NCBI GenBank assembly: GCA_021030905.1
Contig: JAGFMI010000015.1
Location: forward strand, 1,054,001-1,118,000
DNA: 64,000 nucleotides
Reading direction: 5' to 3'
Source: Pyrenula massariospora
Lineage: Eukaryota > Ascomycota > Eurotiomycetes > Pyrenulales > Pyrenulaceae
Part shown: positions 10,996 through 22,871 of the stretch, piece by piece
Layout: every line of letters starts with the position of its first letter
Position numbering within the stretch: position 1 is the first letter of the stretch
Program-made: the position numbers and the translations under genes
Notes under the pieces: generated by a model
Seen by the model: the letters and a program-made list of their open reading frames with translations, nothing else
Told to the model about the DNA's origin: nothing
Databases searched by the model: none

Positions 10996-11633
10996 ATTGT
11001 TGTAGTGGGCCATGTCGCAAGAATGAAATTGTTGGCTCGTGTACAATATGTTCGAGGTCCCTCTATTTTTACCAGACGAGCCAGAGTCAAGCAGCCCCTT
11101 CCAACGCACTTCGACAAACAGAGCAAACATCACCTCCTCAGACAAACCAAACAAACAGCATCCAAACAGTGCAAACATCTTTGAGCTGCATCGGCGCACG
11201 AGCCACCTTTCTCCAACTATATAGAGCTCGCTCTCCCCCAACCTCTCTTTCCATCTTCATACTTACCTTATTGGGCACGCGGTGATCAAGAAGACCGTTT
11301 TGCTAAGGAGGATCTCTTCATTGCACATCGAGGCAGATCGTCCTTATCGCCTTGTTTCGGCAATGCGACCGGTGTATTTTTTGGCTTCTACACTTTCATC
11401 CTTTTCATCATTGCTGTCGCTTGATGTGATGGCGTGGAGAAAAGACTGGATGTGATGCCAGAGGTTTAGAGAAGAGTAGGAAGTTTCTCACAAACGTTTG
11501 TAGCAGAATTTCATTACGTAGCCTGGCATTTAAGATTAAAATGTCTTCAGTATCCCCCAACGCCATCGCTACCAGAACACAGCGTCGCTTAAAACACAAG
11601 GCTCCCTCATCCGATCCGCCGCACTGCGTATCG
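10996..11633. other. Convergent intergenic spacer
   Basis: About 640 bases between the convergent S28 peptidase and zinc-finger genes. It includes pyrimidine-rich stretches; no gene seen. Confidence 0.5.
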
Positions 11634-12170
11634 TCATCTATTGCCAGATGTCGTTCTTCCCGGACAGCCTGGCATACAACCTGTAGGCCACCGTGGATCG
11701 TAGTAGTCCTCTTCGTCGGTAACATCGCTGTCGACGTCCTTCGCTTGAGAATTATCCACATCCCCCATCGGCACGTCCGCTTCTTCCTTCTTCATTGGTT
11801 CGTCATCCGCCTTTCCAAACGCACTTTTAAAACCACCTTTCTTGAACCCTCCCCCACCGACACTCTTCCCTGTCCCGCCTAACTTCACAGAGATCATCGG
11901 GCCCTTCTCTTCCTTGCCTTTGGGTTGCGACTGCCTCTGCATCTCCTTCATGTCCTTGAGGCGTTTTTTGTGCTGGTGATCGTAGGACGATTCGTGCGCC
12001 TCGAACTCGTTCATCCGACTGTAGCCCTTTTGGCAGAGGGAACAGAAGAAAGCGCTACGGGCGGCTTTAGCGCTGTCGGTTTTGGCCGAAGGAAGAGTGA
12101 AGCCGCGCTGCGGATGGGAATGTTAGTTCTAGAAGGGTGCGAGTGGTGATTTGGGATGTACAGGTGGCAT
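11634..12170 (-). CDS. U1-type C2H2 zinc-finger protein
   Basis: Two exons: a nine-base first exon (12162-12170, encoding MPP) and 11634-12107, with an intron at 12108-12161 (gtacat...cag). The product is 160 residues, beginning MPPRGFTLPSAKTDSAKAAR. It carries one matrin/U1-like zinc finger, FFCSLCQKGYSRMNEFEAH followed by ESSYDHQHKKR. A Gly/Lys-rich middle (GGGGFKKGGFKSAFGKADD) and an acidic region end in YYDPRWPTGCMPGCPG, a tail that I recall from the conserved fungal family. The role is unknown; such fingers usually bind RNA or RNP partners in the nucleus. The tiny first exon is easily missed, but its splice sites and frame agree. Confidence 0.82.
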
Positions 12171-12920
12171 GGTAGCTGAAGCTGCACGAGAGTCGAGGGC
12201 GCTCTCTTGACGAGGTAGAAAAATGTCGAGCTCGCCCAATGTTTGACAACTATTGATAGGCTGTGCCTCAAGACCTCTGCCACTCAGGCGTCTCTCACAG
12301 CCCCAGAGTTGACCGGTTGCACGCTGTCGGCGACTTAACTTTTCTGGTCGTTGTTCCCACAAGCGGTTACTCTTTCTTCGTGAGTGAGCAAGAATTAACG
12401 GATGGCTGAATTATTTCATCGGGTAGTTGGATATCCGACGAGTAGCTGCAGGCTGAGTAAACCCGCGAGAATCATCATTTCCAAGAAAACTTGTAACGCT
12501 ATACTGTTCCGGGCAAGGAGCTAGCCGTGAAGACAGACCAAGTCAGATTTATCGGCTGCCAGAGCTGGAGACGGAAAGTTCACATCCGAAAGAGGATTCC
12601 ACCTGGTTCCTCGGACGGAAAGATTTCACGATCTGAAAGCAAACACGATCATGGCTCGGTTCGAATGTCCCCTCTATGACGGAAGCGTAGAAACCTCGGC
12701 GAGACGTGAAAACGGATTTGCCGCAATGTGTCGAAACAGAGTCAACAGCCTTCGCTCGGCAACCTCGGCATAGCCGCATCCCACCTGAATGAAGGAATGA
12801 CTGTCGGCCGTAGCACTGGATGCTTCTTGCTCATGATCACAGTCGGCATGTCTAGCATGTACGATTCAATGCATCCTCCTCTTCTCGAAACTCATCGTCC
12901 TTGGTGAGTTTCGAGCCGGA
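12171..12920. other. Divergent intergenic region
   Basis: About 750 bases between the divergent zinc-finger and SDR genes, presumably holding both promoters. Short frames on the minus strand have no recognisable content. Confidence 0.5.
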
Positions 12921-13881
12921 ATGGGATCAAGACAAGAACCGCGCAAGACGGCGCTTATCACAGGGTTCGTCAACGGACCAACGTCTCAGACTTGATCACT
13001 CCCCGTCATGAACTAATTACAGTTACAGCTGCTCACCTGGGGGCATTGGCCACTCTCTCGCTCTTTGCTTTCACGAAGCCGGCCTCCGTGTTTTTGCCAC
13101 AGCCCGCGACAAAAAAGTCCTCTCATTGCTCGAAAGCAAAGGCATAGAAACACTGTCCCTTATTGTTGACAATGAGCAAAGTATCCAGAGCTGCCATGCC
13201 GACATCCAGAAGCTTACATCAGGTGCCGGGCTGGACTATCTCATCAACAATGCCGGCCGCAACTACACCGTCCCGCTGATTGATGTGGATATGAGCGAAG
13301 TCCGGCAAACCTTCGAGACAAACCTCTTCGCTGTCATGCGCCTCGTACAGGTCTTCTCTCCAGATCTCATCCAAGCGCGCGGAACGATCGTGCAGATTGG
13401 CAGCGTCGCTGGTGTCCTTCCGTACGTGTTCGGAGGTGCCTACAATGCAAGTAAAGCTGCGCTCCATGCCTATTCCAATACCTTGCGCGTAGAAATGGAG
13501 CCGCTCGGCGTGAAGGTGATCACAATTGTGACTGGCGGGGTGAAATCGAATATAGCACGGACAAAAAGGGCATTGCCAGAGGAGAGCTACTACGCAGATC
13601 TCGACGAGCAGTACCGGGCTCGGCAGGTGCAAAGCCAGACGCTAGGCATGAGCAACGAGGAGTATGCAAAGAGTGTGGTGAGGCAGGTTCTGCCGGGAGG
13701 TGGGCCGTGGCCGTGGAGATGGCTGTTGAGAGATGCGAGGAAGCGATGGATCTGGGAAGGGAGCCGAAGTTGGGTGGTGTGGTTCTTCATGGGTGGTTGG
13801 GCGTGGTATGGACTTCCGGATTTGGTGATGAAGAGGATGTTTGCGCTAGGTAGAGTGAAGCGGCCGGAGTCGAAGCCGTAG
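12921..13881 (+). CDS. Short-chain dehydrogenase, Ayr1-like
   Basis: A 298-residue classical SDR resembling NADPH-dependent 1-acyldihydroxyacetone-phosphate reductase (yeast Ayr1), which makes lysophosphatidic acid at ER or lipid-droplet membranes. Exons are 12921-12964 and 13029-13881. The intron falls within the cofactor loop, and splicing restores ALITGCSPGGIGHSLAL. Other motifs are NNAGRNY, GSVAGVLPYVFGGAY and the catalytic YNASK. A hydrophobic, Trp-rich C-terminus (SRSWVVWFFMGGWAWYGLPD) fits membrane attachment. The substrate is inferred from family likeness only. Confidence 0.86.
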
Positions 13882-14072
13882 TTCTCTGCAGAATACGAAA
13901 CATCGACTTTGCGCGCCTTCGTTTACTCAGTGGGTATTCTCAAAGCTCACACATTTCCTCATCCTATTCACCCAAATACCTGATTGTTGGGACCAAACAT
14001 ATTGCGCTGTACACCTATGCTAAGCTTGATGGTATTTTTCTTTTTTACAAAAAAAGGCTCTTCGCCAGCCAA

Positions 14073-15388
14073 TCACACCCTCAGCAATTTCGCTGCATAA
14101 TTGACAATAGTATCTTCTTGCGGGAAGCTCATCTCCTCCAATTTCTGCGCATAGGGAGTTGGAACCTCTGCGCCCGTCACTCTGACTGCAGGCGCGTTCA
14201 GGTAGTCAAATGCATACTCCATTGTCAAGGCCAGAATCTCAGCACCTACACCAAAGGCTGGGAACCCCGACTCCACGGCCACAAGATGGCCTGTCTTCTT
14301 GACAGACTTTACGATGGCTTCAACATCCAACGGCTTGACGGATCGAAGGTTAATGACTTCGGCTTCTACACCGTATTTCTTCTTTAGCTGTTCGGCTGCG
14401 GTAAGAGATTGGCCGACACATCTCGAGAGAGTCACGATTGTGACATCCTTGCCAGGTCGTTCAATTTTAGCCTTGCCGAAAGGTAATACAAAGTCGTCCT
14501 TCTGGGCTTCCTCACTCATCGGAAAGGCTTGTCCGTAAAGTAGTCTGACAGTGTTAGCGCATTCAGGGCCAAGGCGGGAGACTTTACTCATTCTCGAGGA
14601 CTACAACTGGGTTCGGATCTCGGATAGCGGCTTTTAAAAGACCCTTCGCATCTTCGGAGCTCCATGGAGCGACTACTTTCAGGCCTGGAATGCTTCCGTA
14701 CCAACTGGAATAATCCTGCGAGTGTTGAGCAGCAACGCCAGCTGCAAATCCATTGGGGCCTCTAAACGTAATATTGCATGGCTGTATGCCGCCGGACATG
14801 TAGTGCGTTTTGGCTGCCGAGTTGATGATTTGGTCGATTGCTTGCATGGCAAAGTTGAAAGTCATGAATTCGCACTATTCCGGTCAGGCTCGCATAGAGA
14901 TCGTCAGAATGGTCCTACCACTGGATGTAAGCCAGCCAACGCTGCTCCGACGGTGAGACCACAAAAGCCGGACTCAGTAATAGGACTATCGATCACCCTC
15001 TTGTCGCCAAATCTATCAAGAAGACCCTTGGTAACCTTATATCTGCATAGTTGTAAGCTCCATTGTCGAGATAGCCTGGTGTGACTGACGCTCCATTGTA
15101 TTGCGCAACCTACGGGGCTGTCAGCTTCGCCTGCACAATGGGGTTGAAATGACTGACCTCTTCTCCGAGCACAAATACTCTGTTGTTAGACTCCAATTCC
15201 TCCGCTAAGGCCTCATTGAGGGCATCTCTGACCGCAACCTCCTTAACGCCGCTGGGGGTAGCATAGGTTCGTATTCGAGGGATTGAGGGCGCGGCGACTG
15301 CTGGAAGGAAGGAGGAACGGAGCGATGGAGGGAGAGATGGTTTGCTCAATAGCCGCGAAGCCGGTCGGAACAGGCGGCGAGAGGCCAT
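14073..15388 (-). CDS. PDB1: Pyruvate dehydrogenase E1 component subunit beta, mitochondrial
   Basis: The beta subunit of the thiamine-diphosphate E1 enzyme of the mitochondrial pyruvate dehydrogenase complex. Five exons are inferred: 15158-15388, 15090-15109, 14919-15042, 14588-14874 and 14073-14544, giving 377 residues. The second exon is only 20 bases (VAQYNGA region). Each junction keeps the conserved protein reading: [23 protein letters not shown], then [20 protein letters not shown] and [13 protein letters not shown]. An Arg/Ser-rich presequence ([18 protein letters not shown]) is present. The longer upstream frame starting at 15493 is not needed. Confidence 0.95.
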
Positions 15389-17586
15389 CGAGGGGGGATG
15401 CTGAGAAGGGATGGGTTTCCAAACAGGAGGAATTAACGACAATTGACCTGGGGTGGTGGTGTTTTTTGGGCGGGAGAGCTCGGAGAAAATCACTACGGGA
15501 ATGTCAAGCTAAGCTCCGATCCCATCCCGCACCGCGATGAGAAATGCTTGGCAACAGCTTCGGAGGGTTTCCTCTCGAGGATTGCTGCGCGAATGTCGAG
15601 CAGTCGAGTATGAAGAGCTCGATAACATTATGATGTCTACTGATACTCTCTAGTGGACGAAGCTTAGCAACCTCCCTCCATCACCCTGCCTTAATCCTCC
15701 TGAAGCCTGCATTTCGTTACAGTTGTATTGAGGGTGGGAACATTGGTCGGTCACAGTTGCGCAATCAGCGTCAACAGGTAGCGCGGTGCGATGTTCACCA
15801 TCAATCATGAACAAGTCTTATAGTGAGAAAACCAGGCCGTCAGCCAAGCATCAGAGTTAAGAGACAAAGCTGAAAGACTGAAATGGAGAACTCACCGCAA
15901 TATGGCATCCTCTCAACTACGACTTGCAGAGCAAGTTAACGTCGTGGCGCAATTCCCTGAGACCTAGGCAATTCGTGCGCGATACTCAAACGTCGGGCTT
16001 TCGGGGGACTCGTTAGCCGCTGGATAACTTTGACCACTACAGACAGCGACCTCGATATATGACCCGTCAGGTTTTCAAATACTGGTACCAGAAGGCAGGG
16101 AACTCAAGTCCTCCAGGCACAGTGTTAATCGGAGCCTCGTTGCAAAGTCAAATCTGAGCTTCTCAAGAGACAGTCACGAAAGTGTTCGCTCATGCCTTGA
16201 TATCGATAATCAATGTGCAGCCTGGTTTCTGTTGACCTCCTTCACACGATTTAGTGGCTAGACAGATGCTTGTGGTGGGTTTGAAAAGAACGATCGAAGG
16301 CCTGCCAGGTAAACACGATGCATTGAGCATTGATCAAGCTGCCGTAGCACAGGGATTGATTTAGTTAGACAAGGGCTGCGTGGCATGCTGGATTGATCAG
16401 AGCTCTGTGACCAAGATCAACGACCGGTTGCTCAAAGGGGATTGTTCCGGCATCGAACACTTGGTTAATCTGTCGTCCATTTAGCGCTCTGCATCTCTTT
16501 GGAGGTAGATATTAAGAGGTGGGTTCTGCTTGGCAAGGCTGTTGCTTAAGTACTCGACTCCTTGACTTAGGGGTAAGACCTGACTTGAAATTTAATACAG
16601 CCTGATTGTCTCGCGGTTTTTGGCCGAACCTTTCTAGTATTACGAAGGAACAACAAGTCCCGTCCGCAAGAGCCTTGACCCAGCGCAGGAATGAGGTTGT
16701 AAATTAAAGCATTGGGCTTGATGACATGAGTAGACTTTTGTGTCTCGATGACAACGCTGTGTCTTGATAGTTTAGTAGAAAGGAGCCGTCGAAATCTTGT
16801 AGAAGTGGGTTGGTTCTGGCTTTCAACTGATCGAAGGAGCTTTGGCAAAATGTCACGAAGAGATGTGAAGCCACCTGGGCAACACAAAAGCAAGGCGTGG
16901 CAAATGTGACGCGATACAACACGTTGGCTATCAGGACCTATGGTTCGCCTTCAAAGGGTGTTCCTCAGCGGGTTCCCGACAACTTTACTTGTCGTTCAAA
17001 TAGATACCTAGCGACAAGGCCGGCTCCCCACTTTCCATCTATTTAGCGCTTGGGGGGTAGTCTCTGATCCCTTCACTTCTGGAGATGCGAGATCTTCTCT
17101 AAGCCGTGGTTTCGCACGGAGAGAAAAGATCTGTTAGAATTGATGACGGAGACCATTTCTAAAGCCCGCCTCTCTATCAACCCTTTCCTGGTGTTCCCAG
17201 GCCCATCCTTTTGACCAGACCCATGGGCCAATATTGTCAAGGATCATACGGAAACAACGGTCCGACGCCTACACTGCAGATGATCGCCAATACTATTAAA
17301 GTTTGAATGTGGCCAACCTTTTCTACTCTTCAAATCTTTACCGATTTGGACGTGCTTGACTACGGAAAGATACTCACCAAGCTCTATCCTGACGGCGGAA
17401 TGGCGAAAATGGCATTTCGCGTTCCAATCAGGTCCGCATAAACCACTCAACGTCGTACCACCATGCCAAAAGCCGGATGGTGCTCGAAATCTTCTCTTCT
17501 GATAAAAATAGACCTGTAGGAATTTTCTTCAATATCTTTCCGATGCTCCTCGCGCAGTTCTCTCTCGCAGTCGCTGTCGATCTGAC
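15389..17586. other. Long gene-poor interval
   Basis: About 2.2 kb without a supported gene. It contains the PDB1 promoter side and the upstream region of the secreted protein at 17587. Open frames up to 108 codons on the minus strand (16567-16893) have no signal peptide, motif or plausible splice partners. No repeat or RNA gene recognised. Confidence 0.5.
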
Positions 17587-18486
17587 ATGATGGACTGTTT
17601 TCATCTCAGCTTCTTGACGCTCTTGGCTATTTTTGTCGCTTTCATCAACGCTCAGACTTGTACAGTTACAATTTCCCATCCTCAGGCGACGTACACAGCG
17701 CCGAGGACGTCAACTCTGTACGTCACTGATACTACCGAGACTGGCACCATCACAACTACAACTACGCAAGTCTTGGTATCGACAAGGACCATCGTCACCG
17801 TGACTCTAAGTAGCAGCATCTGTCCCGGCAACGCTACATTGCCGTCGACTACATTTTACACCCCCTACTCTTCACCGACATCGGCCGCCATCGCTCGTCA
17901 CCGGAGAGCGCCGTCTATCCAACGCCGGCAAGAGAGCAGCAGCTGTAGCACCACGTCGACTTCAAACTACTTTCCACCAGCAAAAACCGTCACTGCCACG
18001 AGGACCGTCACTGTTTTCGGGGCAACAGCAACAACAACCAAAGTAACTTCTCGGTTTAGTGAAGCCCTGGCCGCTGCATCTACGACAACGACAATCATCC
18101 CATCTTCATGCGGTACGGTGACGCAGGCAGACATCTGTGCCCCTAGTGTACAAGCCTCTTCGTTGGATAGTCATGGCCTGAGCTATCTCGGAGAACTCTC
18201 TTCTAGTCCTGGTACGACATTCGTTACAACCGCAGTCACCGACCCTGGTCCCTGCTGCCAGCTGTGCGTTGACTCCACCCTTTGCTCTGCAAGCGCTTTC
18301 AATGTCCAGACTGGAGAGTGTCACCTAGAGTTCCTGGTTCAATACACGACAAGTGGACCGCCGTGGGGCCCGCAGAAGTGCGGAGAGGGTCTGTATGCTG
18401 TCGAAGGAACGAACCTTCAGGCCGGAGAAAGATGGTATGTGCAAGGTGTCTGTGGAAAGATAACGGTCATTCCACCGGAGGTATGA
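17587..18486 (+). CDS. Secreted Ser/Thr-rich protein with C-terminal PAN/apple-like domain
   Basis: A 299-residue single-exon protein with a clear signal peptide (cleavage probable after FINA). The region up to about residue 190 is very rich in Thr and Ser and is likely O-glycosylated, with one dibasic area (RRQESS). From about residue 215 a cysteine-rich module (PCCQLCVDSTLCSASAF, then CHLEF and KCGEGLYAVEG) resembles fungal PAN/apple-type domains, which bind protein or carbohydrate. A cell-wall or extracellular role is inferred. The adjacent ATG at 17590 is an equal start candidate. Confidence 0.7.
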   Translation: MMDCFHLSFLTLLAIFVAFINAQTCTVTISHPQATYTAPRTSTLYVTDTTETGTITTTTTQVLVSTRTIVTVTLSSSICPGNATLPSTTFYTPYSSPTSAAIARHRRAPSIQRRQESSSCSTTSTSNYFPPAKTVTATRTVTVFGATATTTKVTSRFSEALAAASTTTTIIPSSCGTVTQADICAPSVQASSLDSHGLSYLGELSSSPGTTFVTTAVTDPGPCCQLCVDSTLCSASAFNVQTGECHLEFLVQYTTSGPPWGPQKCGEGLYAVEGTNLQAGERWYVQGVCGKITVIPPEV

Positions 18487-18820
18487 GGCATGAAGATCGC
18501 ACTCGGCCATGTACAAAAATAGGAAAATGGAAATGGTAATGAGCTACGAGGACTATTCAAACTGCTTTTAGATATGGTTGTACGCTCGATTCTTTGATCT
18601 CTCGATATTGAAGTCTGATCGTTTGATTCTGTAGCCGCTCTTAGGACTCCTTGTTTCTGCCAAGACCGCTAAGCCCTGTGACGTGCAGCCATTCGCGGTC
18701 TTGCGTCAGAGTAACCGCCTTGTCAACAACTCATCTGTTGAAGACCGATGGTGCTCAACCCCTCTCAGATCTCTCTAAATGATCTAGAAACGCCTGAAAC
18801 TGTATTCAATACCAAGTACG
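18487..18820. other. Intergenic spacer
   Basis: A 334-base tandem spacer between the PAN-like gene and the phosphoesterase gene; no feature recognised. Confidence 0.5.
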
Positions 18821-20662
18821 ATGACCGGAAGATTCTTGATCGCGCTACTGGTGGCTTCCGCTCTCGCTGAACAGCCTGAAGCGCCGGAACCCTATGAAGC
18901 CCCACTGCGTGATTTGACCTGGGGACAGCTGAATTTTCTCCACACGACGGACACGCATGGTTGGCATGCAGGACATCTCCAAGAGTAAGTTCTATAACTG
19001 CGGCTTTTTTGGACAATGGTGACATGCTCTAGGCCGTCCTATTCCGCGGACTGGGGTGATTACATTTCCTTTGCTACTCGGATGCGCGAGAACGCCGAAG
19101 CAAGTGGGAATGATCTTCTCCTGATCGATACTGGAGACCGAGTCGAAGGAAATGGGCTTTACGATGCTTCCGACCCGAAGGGTCAATATACCTTCGCCAT
19201 ATTCAAGGAACAGCATATCGACGTCATTTGCTCCGGCAACCACGAGCTTTATAAACGGAAGTCTGCCGAGAATGAGTACAATATCACCGTACCAAACTTT
19301 AGGAATAATTATCTGGCCTCGAACTTGGATATTCTAGATCCTCGAGAGGGTAGACTTGTACCTCTGGCTCCGAGATTTAAGAAGTTTACAACTCCGAAAC
19401 AAGGTATTCGAATAATGGCCATGGGTTTCTTGTTCAATTTCATTGGAAATGCAGACAACACCGTCGTACAGCCAGTCGAAGACACGGTTAAAGAAAAGTG
19501 GTTTCATGATGCCATCAGGGACCAAGACGTGGATCTTTTCCTTGTCATCGGACATGTGCCAGTCCGATCCCCCGAATTCACGACAGTATTCAAAGCCATT
19601 CGAGAGGTTCAATGGGATACTCCAATCCAATTCTTCGGTGGGCATACACATATCAGAGACTACAAGAAGTATGATGGGAAATCGTACGCGCTCGAGAGCG
19701 GTCGTTTCATGGAGACTGTTGGCTTCCAATCAATTAGTGGTTTGTCCAAGAGCAAGAGTAGTATGATCCAGTCTAGTCCTAAATTTTCCCGTAAATACAT
19801 TGACAACAACCTGTTCTCGTTCCATCATCACACGGGCTTGAATTCTACCAGCTTTCCCACCGATCACGGCCGCGGAGTTTCGGACGCGATCAAAGTTGCG
19901 AGAAAAGACCTGGAATTAGACAGCGTCTTCGGATGTGCACCGAAAGACCTTTGGATGTTTCGTGCCAAGTACCCTGGACCAGAGAACATTTACACGTGGC
20001 TGGAGAAAGAGGTACTGCCTGACGTGGTCGAGGATCCGGCGCGGACAGATCAACCACGCTTGGTCGTCATCAACACTGGTGGCATTCGGTTCGACATTTT
20101 CAAAGGGCCCTTTACTCGAGACTCGACGTATATCGTCTCCCCATTTACAAGCGGCTTCCGATACATCAGGGAAGTGCCTTATGACAAGGCCCAGAGACTG
20201 TTGGAGGTCTTGAACAAAGCTGGGCAAATCTTACAGAACCAGGCTTTGGATCCGCATGAACTAGCGCCACCTGAGGTGAGATATCGAATGTCGTCAGGTT
20301 CGATCGGACCAAAATTTGAAGCAAATGGTCAAATCCATCTAGGCTCCGAAAAACCTCTCAATCCTGGATACACAACGAAGGACGATGCCGGCACAGATGG
20401 TGATGACACTATCCATTCATCAATTTCATTTTATGACGTTCCAAATTGCATCCAGGCAGAGGTAAATCCTTCAAAGTCCAATGCAGATCCAGAGACTGTT
20501 GATGTGGTTTACATCGAGTTCATTGAACCGTGGATTCTCTTAGCGTTCAAATTTCTCGGTCTTGAGTTTGCAGCCAATGAGACTGCACCTTACATGGAAG
20601 GTGCATCCTTAACGGGGCTGCTAGCTAACTGGATAAAGAGCAACTGGCAACAGAATTGCTGA
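18821..20662 (+). CDS. Secreted 5'-nucleotidase-like metallophosphoesterase
   Basis: A 597-residue calcineurin-type phosphoesterase. Exons are 18821-18984 and 19033-20662, with the intron gtaagt...ctag at 18985-19032. It opens with a signal peptide ([16 protein letters not shown]). The dinuclear metal motifs are in order: [42 protein letters not shown] and [13 protein letters not shown]-terminal nucleotidase-like domain follows ([17 protein letters not shown]). It ends in a hydrophobic stretch around [15 protein letters not shown], short of a clear anchor. The role is probably extracellular or vacuolar nucleotide/phosphate scavenging. The first exon carries the first metal ligands, so the spliced form is needed for activity. 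Confidence 0.88.
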
Positions 20663-21787
20663 TGTAACTCACTTTCTGGCCACATCAATGTTCCTCAAAT
20701 CCATCTGCTATCTGCGATGGGCTCTGACAGCTCGTTGCATCTGATCCGAACTGCATCATGCCCCTATCAGGTTGCGACTACTACAGGGCGAAGATGATGT
20801 AGGCCACTCCGCAAGGTCTATGTGAAACATTACGCCATTATCTACGCAAGCTGTATCTCAAGCCATTATTTGATCCATGCGCAGAATGCGAGCCAGAGCT
20901 TTGCTTTGACTTTGGAGATTACCCCGTATGGTTTGCCATCCAATCTCAACACCTTTGCAGCGCTGGATTTGACAGTCTCCAGGCCCTGATTTGAAAATCT
21001 TCATGTCGTTGTCATGCACCTAGTTGGGCTTTGACGCATCTTCCGCACAACGTAAGATCTGGCATGTCCCGATGTTTTCGCGTTGCTAAATTCGAAAACA
21101 GCAGCAAAATTATTAATGTTCAGCCGCACATCCTCTCCGAGCTAAGCATACTTTAGTGCGGGTCCTGTGGTCCAGACTCATCTGTCAGAATGACGGTGTG
21201 GATCCATTGATTGACTGCGGGTGCTCCCGTCGCGTGGGCACGAATGAGGAGCGACAGAGAAGCCTCGAAGCAGCTTGAAGATAGTTTCTGTAAGCGGAGG
21301 TTGGGATCGAGTTTGCGAGCGGAAGAAATATCCGATGCCATGCGAATGGGACTCCAACTTCGTCTTTGCCAGGTCGTCGCCAAGAAGCTGAAGCACACCG
21401 ACCTTTAGTATAGTCATCGCATGCAGTAGCATCTGACGGGATCTTCCTCGCCATGCAAGTTTTCCTGAGCTGAAGTCTCGGTCGGCAATGATACATTAGG
21501 ATGATGAGGCTTTTCACACTTGTCAGGCAGCACATGTAGGTGGGTGTTTGGCTGGGCCAACACGTCTCAATACCTACGACTTCAATAGGCTTCCATATTG
21601 GTAAATGAAGAAGCCCGATTGGTCGAGGCACCTCCTCGCCAGACTTGCCCCATTGGGAGAGGTTCGACCTTCTCGAGGTCTCGCGTCGTCTGCTGCAATT
21701 CATGTATCCAGTTTTTTTCTGACGGCCGAATGGAGACTGTCAGTTGATGCTAAGCTGACAAACTGTCTGGCAGGCCAACAAACCGGG
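20663..21787. other. Intergenic region without recognised gene
   Basis: About 1.1 kb upstream of the MCP1-like gene. Overlapping short frames on both strands at 21150-21700 look like chance openings; no motif recognised. Confidence 0.5.
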
Positions 21788-22702
21788 ATGCCCAAACATG
21801 ACGAGCCGCCTCCAGGCGGTCGGTCCCCATCTATGATATCAATGCACACCATTGAGCCCTCCCCGGTCGAGGAGACTCCCACTTCGGAAAAAGCCACGAG
21901 CTACTTCCCTCCACCACGCACGTCCACATTTCCGTCAAGCTCCTCCACGATACCAAAGGTCCTCTCAGCTGCTCAGAAATATTCCACGTATCCATTCCTT
22001 GCCTTCGCTGGCCTTCACATCACCAATACCTCAATCATCCCTCTGGTAACTAGAGACCTGCACGCGGCTGACAATTACCTCCTTCTAACCCGCCCTTACT
22101 ATCAATCTGAAGTCCTTGAAAAAGCCACGCTCTTCGCTCCTATAGCAATTCATGTATTCAGTGGGATCGCGTTGCGGATATATAGGAGGAGACAGAATGC
22201 CAAGCGACATGGTGCTTCGACGCACAAGGAGAGGAAGAAGATCCCGTGGCCGGCACTAAGCACCCAGAGCAAGCTGGGTTATGCACTTTATCCGTTGCTG
22301 GCTGGGCATATATTTGTCAATAGGATCCTACCCCTGAATATAGAAAGTGACAGCTCCGGTGTTGGGTTGAGATATGTGGCGCATGGATTTGCAAAGCATC
22401 CTGTGGTCGCGAACGCGGGTTATGTAGTATTTGTAGCTGTTGGTGTATGGCATATCATTGGAGGGGCCGCGAAGTGGTTCAAAGTCGGGCCCGAGTACAT
22501 CATAGAAGGTGGAGACTACGGAATGCGGAAACGACGCAAGAGACGACGCATAATCAACGGTGTGACCGCGGTAGCATACTTGATCTGGATCGCTGGCGGG
22601 CTAGGAATTGTGGGCAGAGGTGGTGCTGGCAGCGGCTGGGAGGCGAAAAATTGGAATGAGCTTTACAGGCGGACTCCTTTAGTAGGTAAATGGCTTGCAT
22701 AG
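21788..22702 (+). CDS. MCP1-like mitochondrial membrane protein (DUF1691)
   Basis: A 304-residue protein resembling yeast Mcp1, a mitochondrial outer-membrane protein in lipid homeostasis that recruits Vps13. The N-terminal 75 residues are Pro/Ser-rich and could carry a docking motif. Membrane segments and conserved patches follow: PFLAFAGLHITNTSIIPLV, YYQSEVLEKATLFAPIAIHV, LGYALYPLLAGHIFVNRILP, a stretch around GVGLRYVAHGF, and VGVWHIIGGAAKW. A basic patch (RKRRKRRR) precedes the last hydrophobic helix. ATG at 21788 is preferred because the frame upstream lacks a good start. Family assignment is from pattern memory. Confidence 0.72.
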   Translation: MPKHDEPPPGGRSPSMISMHTIEPSPVEETPTSEKATSYFPPPRTSTFPSSSSTIPKVLSAAQKYSTYPFLAFAGLHITNTSIIPLVTRDLHAADNYLLLTRPYYQSEVLEKATLFAPIAIHVFSGIALRIYRRRQNAKRHGASTHKERKKIPWPALSTQSKLGYALYPLLAGHIFVNRILPLNIESDSSGVGLRYVAHGFAKHPVVANAGYVVFVAVGVWHIIGGAAKWFKVGPEYIIEGGDYGMRKRRKRRRIINGVTAVAYLIWIAGGLGIVGRGGAGSGWEAKNWNELYRRTPLVGKWLA

Positions 22703-22871
22703 AGGTTAAGATCCGTTAAACTACTCTAAACTCTGCTTGGTACGTTTCATTGTCCAATTTTCAATTCAATTTACCTATTGTTGGTCTCACTACTCTCGGG
22801 ACCTATCTTATCAAACCAGCCATCACAATTGAAAGTCAGACTTGTTTCGAGCCCTGATTCTCTTTGTACCT

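Noticed and set aside
12645-12680. tRNA-like B box (GGTTCGAAT)
   Set aside because: No matching acceptor stem, anticodon arm or A box could be built around it.
16567-16922. Minus-strand genes in the 2.2-kb gap
   Set aside because: Frames of 72 and 108 codons overlap in different phases and have no signal peptide, domain or splice continuation.
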